Source of the DNA: Amorphochlora amoebiformis
Lineage: Eukaryota > Cercozoa > Chlorarachniophyceae
Direction: 5' to 3'
DNA: 64,000 nt
NCBI GenBank assembly: GCA_054601695.1
Contig: BAAHQB010000118.1
Coordinates: 496,001 to 560,000 of the forward strand
Translations under genes and position numbers: made by a program
The notes under the pieces: generated by a model
Seen by the model: only the letters and a program-made list of their open reading frames with translations
Told to the model about the DNA's origin: nothing
Database searches by the model: none
Shown: positions 1-57,361 of the stretch, one piece after another
Numbering within the stretch: position 1 is the first letter of the stretch
Layout of the letters: each line of letters starts with the position of its first letter

Positions 1-79
1 ATATATATGTATAAACATATATATATATATAAACATATATATATATAACCAACCCAAACTCAAAAAACACAAATCCCAC

Positions 80-300
80 CCTCCTTAAATAGGGTCAGGG
101 TCAGGGTTAGGGTTAGGGTTAGGGCAAAAGGTCGTGATAGTTAGTGTTAGATTTAGAGCTAGGATCAGATTATTCAGCATGTCTTAGTCCTAGGACCATT
201 GACTCGATTTAGAGCTAGGGTTAGGGTTAGCGTTGGGAGTTGAGCTTGGGTTGGCGTTGGGATTAGGGTTAGGGTTTGGGTTTAGGTAGAGACATTGTAG
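80..300 (+). repeat. Interstitial TTAGGG-like array
   Basis: Perfect and degenerate GGGTTA units on the + strand, in two blocks (about 96-125 and 215-285). Between them lies a non-telomeric box at 163-206 that recurs elsewhere in the window. The array is short, interrupted and followed by single-copy DNA, so it is interstitial and not a chromosome end. Confidence 0.9.
163..206 (+). repeat. Recurrent telomere-associated box, copy 1
   Basis: The box starts GATCAGATTATTCAGCATGT and ends GGACCATTGACTCG. Related copies: 12218-12261 (-), 21705-21743 (+), 21803-21839 (+, diverged), 23521-23547 (-, half copy), 32500-32535 (+, diverged) and 54357-54395 (-). Six of the seven have the same orientation relative to the G-rich telomeric strand beside them. 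It has no coding potential that I can support. Confidence 0.85.
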
Positions 301-309
301 GGTGTATGT

Positions 310-327
310 GTACATATTGAATTGGAG

Positions 328-365
<38 letters not shown>

Positions 366-387
366 CATACATATATACATATACATT

Positions 388-456
<69 letters not shown>

Positions 457-687
457 TATAGATACACATAAATATATATATACATATATATTTTATATAT
501 ATATTTTTTTTATATATATAATATGTGCATAATATATATTATATTTATATATATATATATATATAATATATATATATAATAAATATATATATATATAACA
601 TATATATATATATATATATTACACTGATGACGTTTATTTAATAATTAGGGGCGAGTTACCCTACCCTTACTGGCGTCAAGGTTTGCT

Positions 688-725
<38 letters not shown>

Positions 726-936
726 TTTTTATGTATATATATATATATATGTACATATATATATATGTATATTGTATTTATATTATCTAAATATATTCTC
801 CATATATCGTAAAAATATATATAAACCTCTAACCAATTATACTTGTGCCCATCTACAGTACAATATGGTTTTTTTACATAATGTAAATGTATGTAAATGT
901 ATGTACATGTATCTAAATGTAGAATTTAGCGTTCAA

Positions 937-1001
<65 letters not shown>

Positions 1002-1104
1002 GATATATACATAAGGCTTTTTTCATATGTATACATTTAGGCAAATAGGGCGTCATCAACACAGAAGGAGGTCGCAGTCTCGCACCAAAGTAATATATAT
1101 AAAC

Positions 1105-1142
<38 letters not shown>

Positions 1143-1170
1143 CTACCAAGGTATACATACGCTGCGCTAG

Positions 1171-1210
<40 letters not shown>

Positions 1211-1214
1211 TGCG

Positions 1215-1308
<94 letters not shown>

Positions 1309-1310
1309 TA
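310..1310. repeat. (TA)n-dominated tract with small single-copy islands
   Basis: Long (TA)n with some (TG)n. Islands of mixed sequence lie at about 620-690, 1015-1095 and 1140-1172. The string TACCAAGG at about 1143 resembles CACCAAAG at 1083, so at least one island edge looks duplicated. Apart from the candidate exon at 1041-1089 I see no gene. Confidence 0.7.
1041..1089 (+). CDS. Candidate isolated exon
   Basis: The 49-nt island is flanked by an acceptor-like TTTAG and a donor-like GTAATA. It translates without a stop as [16 protein letters not shown] with one base left over. No family is recognised and no neighbour exon could be joined to it. The minus strand of the same island is also open, so the strand is uncertain. 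Confidence 0.25.
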
Positions 1311-1429
1311 TCCTTGGAATTCCAGTGCTTTGGGATTAGTTCTATAGGTAAACTTCATTTTTAGCTTTCTTTCAAATATGTATAGTTTTTTTCAATTTGA
1401 TTACACCAAACTGGATATCACGTTGCGTG

Positions 1430-1481
<52 letters not shown>

Positions 1482-1586
1482 GTATGAAAATATATATATA
1501 TATATAATTCAAAATATATGTAATTACGTACACACTGAGAAAATGAAAAATATATCTATATGCATTATATACATATATATATAAAA

Positions 1587-1621
<35 letters not shown>

Positions 1622-1645
1622 ATGTGTGTACAAGAATATATAAAA

Positions 1646-1678
<33 letters not shown>

Positions 1679-2429
1679 CTAGATATAATATATATATATA
1701 TACATATGTATATATATATATATATATATACATATACTAGATATAATATATATATATATATATTTAAATTAATATCATGGAGAGAATTATTTCATACACT
1801 GAAACACATTAATCAGATCTCGAGGCGTACGATGCCGAGTGGATGAATGAGATATGATATAACTACTACAACTAGTGAAAAATAGATCAGCTTAGCTATC
1901 TAACTAAATCACCGAACCAATCACAAAAGCCAAAACCACACCCCAGACCCCCCCAGGCACGCGTGTGTTTTTGCCCATTTCTAGGCACGTGTAGACGTGT
2001 GTGTTTTTGCCCATGCCAGATGTCTAGGATGTATGGATGATGAACAATTGCTAATATTGGCAGTCTAGAGTATATCGGAGTATATTCTAGATAGTCATAC
2101 AGTCAAAATCCGTATCATCACCTAGTTTACACTGGATATATGTTACATATATCTAGTGTATATAACCAGTATAACGTAGATAACTCTGCTCTAGTAGTAT
2201 CAAAGTACTTGTCCTAGTTCTAGTAGTTGTCTGGTAGCCACCGTTGTAATAATTTAAAATTAATCCGGTTAAACAATACGATACTAATGAATTACGTACA
2301 ATCATGTCATGACAATTGTAATATATCGACGACTCTGGAAAATTGCTGGAATAGCTCTATAGTAGCTTTAGATAGTTCTAGTAGCTAAAAACAGTTAAAT
2401 TGTCCAAATAACTGGATTTTTCAGTGGTT
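1310..2429. other. AT-rich region 3' of gene A, no gene seen
   Basis: Islands at 1310-1440 and a single-copy AT-rich stretch at about 1770-2429. The latter includes a short tandem duplication around 1958-2015 (GTGTGTTTTTGCCCAT occurs twice). No supported open frame or RNA gene was found. This is the intergenic sequence downstream of the gene A stop codon. Confidence 0.5.
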
Positions 2430-8677
<6,248 letters not shown>

Positions 8678-9613
8678 CTATATCAAACGTCTAATTACAT
8701 GCACACTCGTGCAACGTCCGATAGAAGAGAAGGGAAGAGGAGTAGAGATACGAAGAGGGGAAACAAGAAGAGAGGAGAGACCCGAGAACCGAAGAAAGGA
8801 GAGAGGAGAGAGTGGAAGAAGGTTTGGGCTTCAGGTTTCGGAAAACCTTCTTTCTACCCAAGAGGAGAGAGAGGAGAGAAAGATATACAAGCTTAGTCCC
8901 GTATTCGCGCACGGTGTTGGTGTTGAGGTTAATATTTTTTACATGTATGTGAACATTTTCTCTCCTCTTCCGCTCTCTCAAGAGTAGGAAATTGTCAGGA
9001 GAAGGGGTAAGGATTGAGCTAGAGAGTTGGTAAGCTTTGATTTTACACTCTTCTTTCAGAGGCAGTCACCCAGTAATGTCAAAAGAGAAAGTGAAATATG
9101 AATCACTGAGGACATTTTACACGGCTATGCGCATATATATGTATACGTGTATATATTATACGCATACTACCTGAAGGTAAGTATGAGTAGGCTTTATTGT
9201 CGCGCAAGATCTCGCCATAAAGCGCCTCATTTCCCCCCGGGAAGCCTTATGGAAGACTAGGACCAGGCCACGCACTTCGTCACAGAAGCCGAAAAATACG
9301 GAATATATGTCCAGAATAATTCGGGGAAAGTTGTGAGCTTGTCACATACTACACCCGGGAATGTCACATGCGTTATCTACCGCTCTGTCACGATAGGAGA
9401 TAATTTTTGTAATTCCTCGGCTGCCACGATGCCATTATGCCCCCCCCTCTCCCGCTTTTTCAAGAGCAAGAGTGCAGTATTTTGGGTACCTCTTGCCCTC
9501 TGTGCGGTGTTTCTTATCGAAGAAGTACAGGTACGACTGTGAGAAAAGTAAAATCGCGTGGGGGGGGGGAAGAGGAAAAAGGGCAGAAAAATATTTCGCT
9601 TTTCGTTTGATCT
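8678..9613. promoter_or_regulatory. Divergent intergenic region between genes A and B
   Basis: Mostly single-copy, less AT-rich than the rest. It has an AG-rich stretch (8725-8890) and a G run at 9560-9568. Gene A points left and gene B right, so this roughly 940 bp probably holds both promoters. No TATA box was identified with confidence. Open frames here are short and unsupported. A missing 5' exon of gene A may be inside. Confidence 0.45.
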
Positions 9614-28241
<18,628 letters not shown>

Positions 28242-28378
28242 TGTATTTCAGAGTAGAGTTCCTATTAGTACGTGTTTTGGGGGGGCATGCTGTCCGTGAG
28301 GAATGTCTTAAGTTGTTTATTTTTTGTTTTGTTGTGGAGGATAATGGCATGATGCGATTATATATTATAGATATATAT

Positions 28379-28421
<43 letters not shown>

Positions 28422-28530
28422 ATATATATTCATCATGATGTTTAAATGTGAAATATACATAAAAATATACATATATATACATACACACATATATATATAT
28501 ATACATCAGTATATATAATTGCAGGATGTA

Positions 28531-28573
<43 letters not shown>

Positions 28574-28713
28574 CAGTGTATATAATTGCAGGATGTATCT
28601 TTCTAGTTAATAGTTCTATATTGTTAGTCTCTCGTTAGCTAGATTTACAACATATTATACATTATATCACATACAATGTCGTATATTATACATAATATAT
28701 CTATCATATATAC

Positions 28714-28766
<53 letters not shown>

Positions 28767-28808
28767 GTGTGTATGTGTGTTTGTATTGATAAACTCTAGA
28801 AACTCACG

Positions 28809-28845
<37 letters not shown>

Positions 28846-28872
28846 AGTATATATATATATATACACATATAC

Positions 28873-28906
<34 letters not shown>

Positions 28907-29854
28907 ATTGATAACCTCCAGAAACTCACGGGTAATAATTTTAGTAATATTATAGGACTTAGCTATTCAATTATTATTGACGTCGCGGCATAGTACTACT
29001 AATAATTATACTATCTTATATATTGCAGCTTCACGTATTTACCTTCCTTGTGGCTTAATTAATACAATAATTAATATCACACTAGTACATGTACTTACTA
29101 CCGTATATTAATAATTATGATACTTCTTCAAACATTGCTAGATTGGCCCAAAATCACTTTATCATAGGCCAGGCATATATTCATAATGTAATCGATAATC
29201 ATCTAGATCATAGATTGAGTATGAGAGCAGGCAACGCCACCACAGGTCTTGTGTGGTCGTGTAGTGGTAAATTTGTGTAGTATATACGTACGTATGTACA
29301 TGCGAATGGCCATCATATGCATGAGTACGCATCAAATGGAACCTAGTCAGTACGTACGTACTATTAACTTGCTGGTTAGCGTACGTATGTACATGCGAAT
29401 GGCCATTATATGCATGAGTACGCATCAAATGGAACCTAGTCAGTACGTACGTACTATTAACTTGCTGGTTAGAAGTTTATATTCATCGTACTCGTACGTA
29501 CGTCTAGTATACGTACGTACGCATCTACGCATGTCATATGTGAGTGACTGAGTACTACTAGACTAGACAAGGAGTATGATGGTCGTATGATCTGACAATG
29601 ATAGTAGTAATTGGATACGTACGTACGTACATTGATTGATCCTACGCATGTTTATAATTTTTGAGACGTTTCATACAGGTGCGTAGTCAGTACTTGCATC
29701 AAAATCTGGATATGACCATGATCTTCATTGCACGTATCTAGACGTACACATAAGCATATTTTCGGTTTTTCATGTGTATTATAATATTTACATCAGTATT
29801 CGAGATTTCTAGCGTGACAATGAGGGTAGTACTATCGTGATAAAAGCAAATGCA
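28242..29854. other. Convergent intergenic region between genes B and C
   Basis: Contains duplicated short blocks (TATATAATTGCAGGATGTAT near 28515 and 28575; CTAGAAACTCACGGGTA-like near 28795 and 28918) and a tandem duplication of about 100 bp at 29290-29480 (ACATGCGAATGGCCAT... to ...TATTAACTTGCTGGTTAG). No exon with good borders could be assigned. Both genes end into it. Confidence 0.6.
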
Positions 29855-41568
<11,714 letters not shown>

Positions 41569-41843
41569 GGCTTGAGGGTTCGGACCGCGCACTAGATCTC
41601 CTTCCCTTCCCCCTCTCTTCACCCCTTCTTTGTGCATTAGACACATCAGGGTGATAGATACTACTATTGCTATCATCCTGAGACGCTTTTTATCTCGCGG
41701 AATGCCGCCGACTGAACCCCATCCACGCAGGAGAGCGGTATTCGGTGAGGACGCCATCCGAGATCCTTGGGGATTTTGGGAGAGACCTTGACAAATCTTG
41801 ACCCGTTACTACCTGTCACTATCGGGTCAAACAACCGTTGGCG
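41569..41843. promoter_or_regulatory. Divergent promoter region of genes C and D
   Basis: 275 bp separate the two inferred start codons. The segment is mixed in composition and free of microsatellite, unlike most of the window. No TATA box or named element was recognised. The two genes are likely to share regulatory DNA. Confidence 0.55.
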
Positions 41844-42887
41844 ATGGCGGATCACATGGCCGCGACGCTCAAGAAGTCGAGAAGTGGGTTGGAGATACCC
41901 AAACCTACGAAGCTTAAACTCAGGTTTCTAGAATGGACTTTAGCGCATTTGGACTGAAATTTTTAATTTGTTACAGCCGAAGGAAGAGTGTTTTGGGCCC
42001 ACTTCCAAGCAACAAAAGCCGGAACAGAATCAAACAACCCAGGTATACACATCCTGGGGAATCTACCATGTCGCCAAACATCTTCGATTCTGGATTTGAC
42101 CCCTTTTGGATACTTTGAAAAGGCTGATTAACGTATTTTCCTTTAAACAGCAAAGTCAGGCGAAAGTCGATTTGTGTCTCGTCATATCGCAGCCAGCCAA
42201 AGAAAGACTTGCAAAAAGAAGCGCGCCCGCCAACCAAGCGCGTCTCATACTCAGAAGCTATAAAAGAGAATGCAACATTAAAGAACGAGATCCAAATCGT
42301 TCGGGAGGCCGCTGCTGCGGCGTCTAAACAAGCCTCCGCACTTACCAAAAAAGTCTCGGACCAAAAGGCGCTTATCGACCAGCTGAGCGCCCAGCGGGAT
42401 ATTGATTCGAGGAGGATCGCGCTCCTCGAACAAGGTCTGACAGTAAACGGGATCAACGCGCTGAGCCTTGAGAAGTTTGAGGCCCAGGAAGAGAAGATTG
42501 AGAGGTTGTCGGGCACAAACAGCATGATTGTCGAGCAGGTATTCCTTGCTACGTACGTCTCACGATAGCCTTTCCTTAATAATATATTCCTCTCTCCTCC
42601 CCTACAAGGTAAAGGCATGTAAGGAGAACCTGGAAGAACATTCACGCGGGCTCGAGGCTCTGCTACTCCAGCTCCAAATGGTAATTGGTTCTACTTAATT
42701 CTCGTCATATTTTTCACATAACGTTTAACACCAGGGTTCGGCAGTCACAACGGAAACGCAAGAATTCCACCATGAGAAAGGCAAAGAGGAGGAAAAACAA
42801 CCTCAAGTGAGCCCAGAGGAAGCTAGTAAGGAGTCTGAGGCCTCAATCATCATCGAGAAGGCCTGCGGTGGCGAGGAGATACACTAA
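41844..42887 (+). CDS. Gene D: basic coiled-coil protein of unknown function
   Basis: Five exons: 41844-41923 (ATG), 41977-42042, 42151-42538, 42609-42680, 42735-42887 (TAA). Total 759 nt, 252 aa, all phases match. Introns are 53, 108, 70 and 54 nt with clear acceptors (TTACAG, TTTAAACAG, CTACAAG, ACACCAG). The N-terminus is rich in Lys, Arg and Ser, with two RRKS motifs (LSRRKSVLG and VRRKSICVS) that look like basophilic-kinase sites. Residues about 82-146 are strongly helical with heptad character (SYSEAIKENATLKNEIQ, TKKVSDQKALIDQLSAQ), continuing less regularly to about 200. The C-terminal 50 residues are Glu/Lys-rich and probably disordered. No family was recognised. The layout (basic tail plus coiled coil) occurs in kinetochore, centrosome and scaffold proteins, but that is not evidence of function. 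Confidence 0.88.
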
Positions 42888-43131
42888 GAGAAATGAGGAG
42901 GCTTTCCCACGTGATCGAGCATTCTGACGATATGCGTGAGCGGTCGTGTAGAGACGTTCAATTAGGTGAGTTGTGGCTTGACTAGTCGGTTGTAATTTAT
43001 TGTTATATGTCGTAAGTTGATACATGGATCACTGGTTTGGGGATTTTCTCTCCTTCCCAGTATCACTTCCAGGATAAAATATATATGTATATATTGATAT
43101 GAACATAAATATATATAATACACATAAATAT

Positions 43132-43171
<40 letters not shown>

Positions 43172-43173
43172 TA

Positions 43174-43225
<52 letters not shown>

Positions 43226-43633
43226 ATATTCTCTAGATTCTAGATATTGACTAGATTGATATGGACATAAATATATATACTCTAGATACTCTAGATACTA
43301 GATATATAATTGAGTACATCATTTAATATCACGAATATTGTAGGTGTACGTATAGACTGTATCATCAATGTGCCATGATCATTATATAGTCTCTAGAGTC
43401 TGGAGTAAATTTAAATAGTACATTATGATAGCTATTCTAGCACTAGTAGCACTAGATACCGATTTTTTAAATATATCATAACTCTATAGATAACATTATA
43501 TTCGTAGTAGGCAATACAATTACTATGAGCATATCATGACTCATGATACCTAGGATACGGTCACTGCATATATAGCGATAGCTATACAATGACCATATTG
43601 ATGTACATGAATTGTAATATATATCCATATATA

Positions 43634-43681
<48 letters not shown>

Positions 43682-43763
43682 AAATTAGAGCTACAAGGCG
43701 AGATGTAAATCTAATCATTAAGTCACATTTATATACATATATATACACACATATATATATCTA

Positions 43764-43801
<38 letters not shown>

Positions 43802-44093
43802 TTATATATATATATATATATATATTGTATATATATATATATATATGCATAACTCTATGTTACGATCCATACCTTTGTTTTGTTTTAACTGTATCGATGC
43901 GAAGCACATGTATTCGTATTGGCAACTCTATCGTGAACAACGAGATCGAAGGGGATCGATCATGTACGGTAAAAAAAGCTTCTCACGGCATGACGGTGTA
44001 GATTACCATGTGGCTTGTCTACATGTATGTCTACGATCCAGTTCGCTCGTAAATATTTTCATTGCTACCATCAGCCTACGAGAATGTGACTTA
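42888..44093. other. Convergent intergenic region between genes D and E
   Basis: Single-copy sequence with (TA)n at about 43140-43215, 43635-43680 and 43760-43845. Reads on either strand are short or are shadows of gene E. No gene seen. Confidence 0.6.
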
Positions 44094-45005
44094 TCAAGTC
44101 AAGGAGATTCCTTCCTTGTCGGCGTGATCTTCAATGCGCTTGAGGCAATCCATGATGCATCGAAGTTGCATCTCACATTCCTTCTGATATGTCTTTTGCT
44201 GTTCTTGTACTTGAGAAACGTGTTGAGTGCACATCTTGTGAATATCATGAATAATTCCATCTTGTTGCTTCTTGAAATCTACCAAAAGGGGATTTAAATT
44301 GCCACTACAACTGAGTATTTGCAGGCTAACCAGTTGATATCTTTTCGGCAAGCTGGAATCGTGTGTGCATATCCTTCAATGCCCAGTTGCCAATAATATC
44401 TTTTAAGGCGGCTCCGTTCTTCAACCCATTCTCGAGGAGCTTATTGCCAAATCTCTCTGCCAGCTTGAAAGGATCTGTGCAATGTAAACAAAATCATTTG
44501 GCTGTATGTATCATTTGTACGTTTCACCCTTCAATTCCTTCCTTAGAGCATCAAAATAATCGGCGACGCAGAATTTCTCGTCGTTGATATCGGCGTTGAG
44601 AAAGTCTTCTACTGTTTTAGGTTGTCGTCGGAGCGTCCCTCGTGGGGTCCGTCGGGATTCAGAATACTTGCTTGCCGAGTACGCGGTGGACCGGTGATTC
44701 ACCTGGCTCATCGGTCGACTTGTCAAGGGGCGAGGAGGACGATTGGACACATGAGGAGTTTCGAAGCCGAACGATTTGACCTGTGAAGGGTTCGTTCCGC
44801 CGAGAACGTTGCGCTTTGGAGAGGACATATCGTCCGAGATGACATTCGAATCTCGTCCTTGGGAAAAGATCGAAGAGGTCTGTATAATCGGTGGTGTGAT
44901 TCCACCCGGCGGCCCCTCATTGGATCGTCTTGGGGTTAGAGGCACAAAGGAGTAACATCCACGTCCGTTCTCGTTGTCTCGGTTCGGCTGGTGTGGCGAT
45001 GTCAT
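44094..45005 (-). CDS. Gene E: unknown protein, disordered N-half and helical C-half
   Basis: Three exons: 44528-45005 (ATG), 44331-44474, 44094-44278 (TGA at 44094-44096). Total 807 nt, 268 aa. Introns are 53 and 52 nt (GTGAAA...GCACAG; GTTAGC...TTGGTAG). Without the second splice the frame would stop at once. Residues 1-130 are rich in Pro, Ser, Arg and Asn and carry proline-directed sites (LTPRRS, SSPKRN, RTPRGT). Residues about 130-268 are helical (VEDFLNADINDEKF, LAERFGNKLLENGLKNG, then a Gln-rich QVQEQQKTYQKECEMQ segment likely to coil). No family was recognised. Gene density here (88% coding) contrasts sharply with the neighbours. Confidence 0.88.
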
Positions 45006-45329
45006 TCGGATTGTGGCCTTCTCGGCCGGTCAAGTCACCTATAGTGACTTATGACTAAGCCGACTTTTTAAATCTTTTCCTTTTAGTTGATAGGTTTGAC
45101 AACCTTCTGCGTCACGACAGACTGTGCGACGAGGTAGCAGGCTTTTCCTGTTGTATATTCCTGTTGTATATTGAGATGTATATAAATGTGTACTTGTCTC
45201 TACAATGTGTGAAAACAATGTTTAATAGTATGGTATTCGTTATACGTAAAGACTGTATCTTGGGTGATATTGTTTGTTGTTTAAATTCTATTATAATATT
45301 GAATGGCTTCGAATGGGATGTATACATAT

Positions 45330-45413
<84 letters not shown>

Positions 45414-45450
45414 TTGTTTAGCATATATATTTATAATATTATTAATATAC

Positions 45451-45542
<92 letters not shown>

Positions 45543-45650
45543 TATATACATAACATATGTGTGAGTGTATATATATAAATATATAGTTGTAATACTAGTA
45601 TATATATATATATATATATGTACTTGTATATGTATATATACTAGAGTATG

Positions 45651-45690
<40 letters not shown>

Positions 45691-46269
45691 CATACATATA
45701 TGTGTATATATATATATATTTATATATATGTCCTTGTATATGTACAATATATATAGAATAGTTTTTATACATATACACATAGATAATATATATATAACGT
45801 ACAATATCTAGAATATAATCAAGTTCGAATTTTGCAATGCAAGGTAGGCCACCACCTAGACCACTGGGCCTGTAAATTCATATTGTATATATATCATATG
45901 TACAATATAGTCAATGATATATATATATTAAACTCATATATAATAATGTCAATATTTGAATCAACTGAGTATCATGATGTACACATTACACATGCATGTA
46001 CACATACACATATATATTTTATATATACATACATACATATGAGTGTATATGTATGTATATATATATATATATATATACATACATATGTCATGGTATATAT
46101 GCGCCATCATGGAGTGGAGTCATGCGATGCTCAAGGCTATTCATATTAATAAGTAGAAATCAAAAGGAATAAAATTCGCTTTCTAACTTCCAAGATCATG
46201 AGTTAACTTCATCGTTAGTCATGTCGACTAATTACCATCAGAGGTCATCCTACTTTTTCAACTAATATT
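45006..46269. other. Upstream of gene E / downstream of gene G; no firm gene
   Basis: 45006-45300 is single-copy and should hold the gene E promoter; it includes a palindrome GTCACCTATAGTGAC near 45035. 45330-45830 is (TA)n. A minus-strand island at about 45790-45868 (open as PSGLGGGLPCIAKFELDY, donor-like GTACGT) might be an exon but could not be joined. 46080-46269 is single-copy and probably the 3' region of gene G. Confidence 0.4.
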
Positions 46270-46516
46270 CTAACCCATCCAAATATTCAGCATGCGAGCG
46301 AGTTTCTCGCTCAGCCTGCCTACCTGCGATGAATATGCGTGATATTAACCAATGCATGTACGTGTGTACATTGCTTTCCATGTGTATTTGTAATTTACGT
46401 TGAATATATATATCGTTGTTTTGTAATACTACTTCAGTTTGAACGTAGAATTCACATAAAAAGGAAATTCTTGTGTCATACATAATTACATATATATACA
46501 CATATATATTTATATA

Positions 46517-46581
<65 letters not shown>

Positions 46582-47067
46582 ATATATGTATATATATATA
46601 TACATGTGTATATATTTACGCATATATATATATATATATATATATAAACGTGTGTGTATATATATATACATCTACATATACATAAATATAGGTATGAGAC
46701 ATACACACACATATATATATATATACATATACTTGTATATAGTTCTATACGTACATATATGTGTACCATATGTAGCACACATAATAGGAATGGATATACA
46801 CATATATATATATATATTGTATTACATTTGTATGTAAGTAGAATACGTATGTATAACACAATCGTGTATTAAGTTTTACAGGAATCGATATATACGTACA
46901 TATATTGTATTATATTTGTATGTAAATAATATATATATATATATATATATATGCACAACATCTTCGTGCATAAGTGTCTTAGGAATATTTATACGTACAT
47001 ACATTGTATTATATTTGTATGAAATAGAGTATATATGTATAACACCTTTTAAGTGTCATAGGAATAG

Positions 47068-47137
<70 letters not shown>

Positions 47138-47410
47138 GTATTATATTTGTATGTAAGTACAATGCATATGTATAATACCGTTGTGTATAAGTGTCATAGG
47201 AATAGATATACACGTATATGTATATAATTGTATTATTTGTATGTAACTAGAATATATATGTATAGCACCTTCGTGTGTAAGTGTCATAGGAATAGATACA
47301 CACACACACATATATATATATATATGTATATATATATATGTATTATATGTATGTATGTATATGCATATGTATATGTATGTAATACATTGTATTATATTTG
47401 TATGTAAGTA

Positions 47411-47460
<50 letters not shown>

Positions 47461-47601
47461 CACCTTCGTGTATAAGTGTCCTGCCTTGTCATGCTCAGCG
47501 TTTGCCTCCGCTTCCATAGCCGCCTGTATTACGTTACGATGAATACTGAAATATACGTAATTATTCATGGATATAAGTATATCTTCATGTATGTATCTAC
47601 G

Positions 47602-47633
<32 letters not shown>

Positions 47634-47753
47634 CATGTGTATGAATGAATGTATTCTAATTATACTTAGATGTGTATGTGTACAGACGCATATGTACGTT
47701 ACGATGACTACCAATATATTCGTAATTATTATGGATATAAAAATATTCTCATG

Positions 47754-47792
<39 letters not shown>

Positions 47793-47883
47793 ATATGTAT
47801 TATAATTATACTTATATGTGTATATGTACAGACGCATACTTACGTTACGATGAATTCTAATATAGTGTACATATAATATATAC

Positions 47884-47921
<38 letters not shown>

Positions 47922-47947
47922 TATATAATATTGTATTATACATATAT

Positions 47948-47983
<36 letters not shown>

Positions 47984-48058
47984 CATATGGATGTATATTT
48001 AGACATATATTCATATTAATATGATATCAAAAAGCAAATATACCCACACGCACACATA

Positions 48059-48109
<51 letters not shown>

Positions 48110-48253
48110 CATATATATCTACACGTATTCATCTACATACACATACATTTTATTCGCATATCTTACACATCAGAATCGAGTATTATCAACAAATCTGACC
48201 TGATAACACTGATATGCTTCGACGTCATTCGGCTTGTCACACACAGCAGGCAC
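46270..48253 (-). CDS. Gene G: unknown protein, partial model
   Basis: Three exons join in phase 0: 48200-48253 ([18 protein letters not shown]), 47464-47523 ([20 protein letters not shown]) and 46270-46323 ([17 protein letters not shown], stop TAG). Borders are GT-AG (acceptors CTAG, ACAG, GCAG; donors GTCAGA, GTGTTA). The peptide looks helical and acidic in its middle. The 5' exons between 48254 and 49164 were not found. The last exon is also open in another frame ([19 protein letters not shown]). No family was recognised. Confidence 0.5.
46840..47310 (-). repeat. Five decaying copies of a gene G exon's 3' edge
   Basis: Around 46855, 46960, 47045, 47170 and 47260 the end of exon 47464-47523 with its donor recurs (+ strand forms such as AACACCTTCGTGTATAAGTG followed by TCATAGGAATAGATA). 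They form a ladder of units of about 100 bp; copies further from the exon are more diverged. Confidence 0.9.
47690..47880 (-). repeat. Copies of a CATCGTAACGTA junction-like segment
   Basis: TACGTTACGATGA with GCATA(T/C) upstream occurs at about 47528, 47697 and 47840 in units of roughly 150 bp containing TAATTAT...GGATATAA and ATTATAATTATACTTA. Each copy reads TTCATCGTAAC|GTAA-like on the minus strand, but no exon of useful length can be defined. Confidence 0.6.
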
Positions 48254-48386
48254 CTAGTTAGTTTGACTTAGATTAATTTAGAGTTGGGTTTGGAAATAGA
48301 TTTATAGATAACTCTCTTGGTTGTTTTCTTATGAATTTGAAACGGTTAGGAAATCGGTGGTGTATGTAGGTTGGGTATGTATGTAT

Positions 48387-48422
<36 letters not shown>

Positions 48423-48525
48423 TAAAATATATGTATATATATATATTTATATAATATAATATATATATATATATATATATATTGTATATATATATGTATG
48501 TATATATATGTACATCTACAAATAC

Positions 48526-48569
<44 letters not shown>

Positions 48570-48635
48570 CATGTCTGTATATATTTAGAATATATGTTTA
48601 TATACGTATATATGAACCTAAACATGTGTATATGT

Positions 48636-48689
<54 letters not shown>

Positions 48690-48725
48690 TATATGTAAAC
48701 AAATATTTAAATACACATAAGAAAA

Positions 48726-48787
<62 letters not shown>

Positions 48788-48825
48788 GTATATATTTTTA
48801 TATTATATATATATATATAATATAT

Positions 48826-48860
<35 letters not shown>

Positions 48861-48965
48861 GCACATAAATACATACCTATATTAACACATATAAATATTT
48901 ACATGTAAATTTATGTACATATACATGTAAGTATATGTATGTATATCCATACATATAATACATAT

Positions 48966-48998
<33 letters not shown>

Positions 48999-49063
48999 AA
49001 TATATATACGTATATTTATATTTATATACGTTAATCTTTTATATACAGACATGTGTATATAAA

Positions 49064-49126
<63 letters not shown>

Positions 49127-49164
49127 CATATTACGCATTCATACTATCACTCCTAGTCTAAATT
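48254..49164. other. AT-rich region between genes G and H
   Basis: 48255-48385 is single-copy and the rest is mostly (TA)n with short islands. The start of gene G should lie here, but no exon could be supported. Confidence 0.5.
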
Positions 49165-57068
<7,904 letters not shown>

Positions 57069-57361
57069 ATCTGATTTTCAGACGAAAATGTGAGGTTGGG
57101 GGGCAGGAGAAGGTCTGGACGGGAGGCTACTTGGGAGGGGTGGAAAGGGGGAGCCGATTTCGTTTTTTATGGCGGCAAGGACCGTCGGACCCAGGCGACG
57201 GCCCCAGGGTTCGGATTATTAAGCGTCACGCTGGTCAGTCACGCGCTCCAGAAGGTGTGACACCATCGTCTTGTCACAGAGTTGTCCCGTGGATGTCCCC
57301 CCTTATAAGGAGAGCTTATTCATCTTTTTCACAACGCCCCCCCCCTGAAGAAAAGCACCAA
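57069..57361. promoter_or_regulatory. Divergent promoter of genes H and I, with a CCTTATAAGG element
   Basis: 293 bp between the two start codons, GC-richer than the surroundings. CCTTATAAGG at 57301-57310, about 52 bp before the gene I ATG, is both a TATA-like sequence and a perfect CC(A/T)6GG match. Its role is inferred from position only. Confidence 0.5.

Noticed and set aside
30-300. Possible chromosome-end telomere
   Set aside because: The arrays are short, interrupted, occur throughout the window in both orientations, and lie within introns.
28780-28935. Short exon around AACTCACGGGTA, duplicated
   Set aside because: The duplicated junction looks like the exon-edge pattern, but no open exon of useful length or partner could be defined on either strand.
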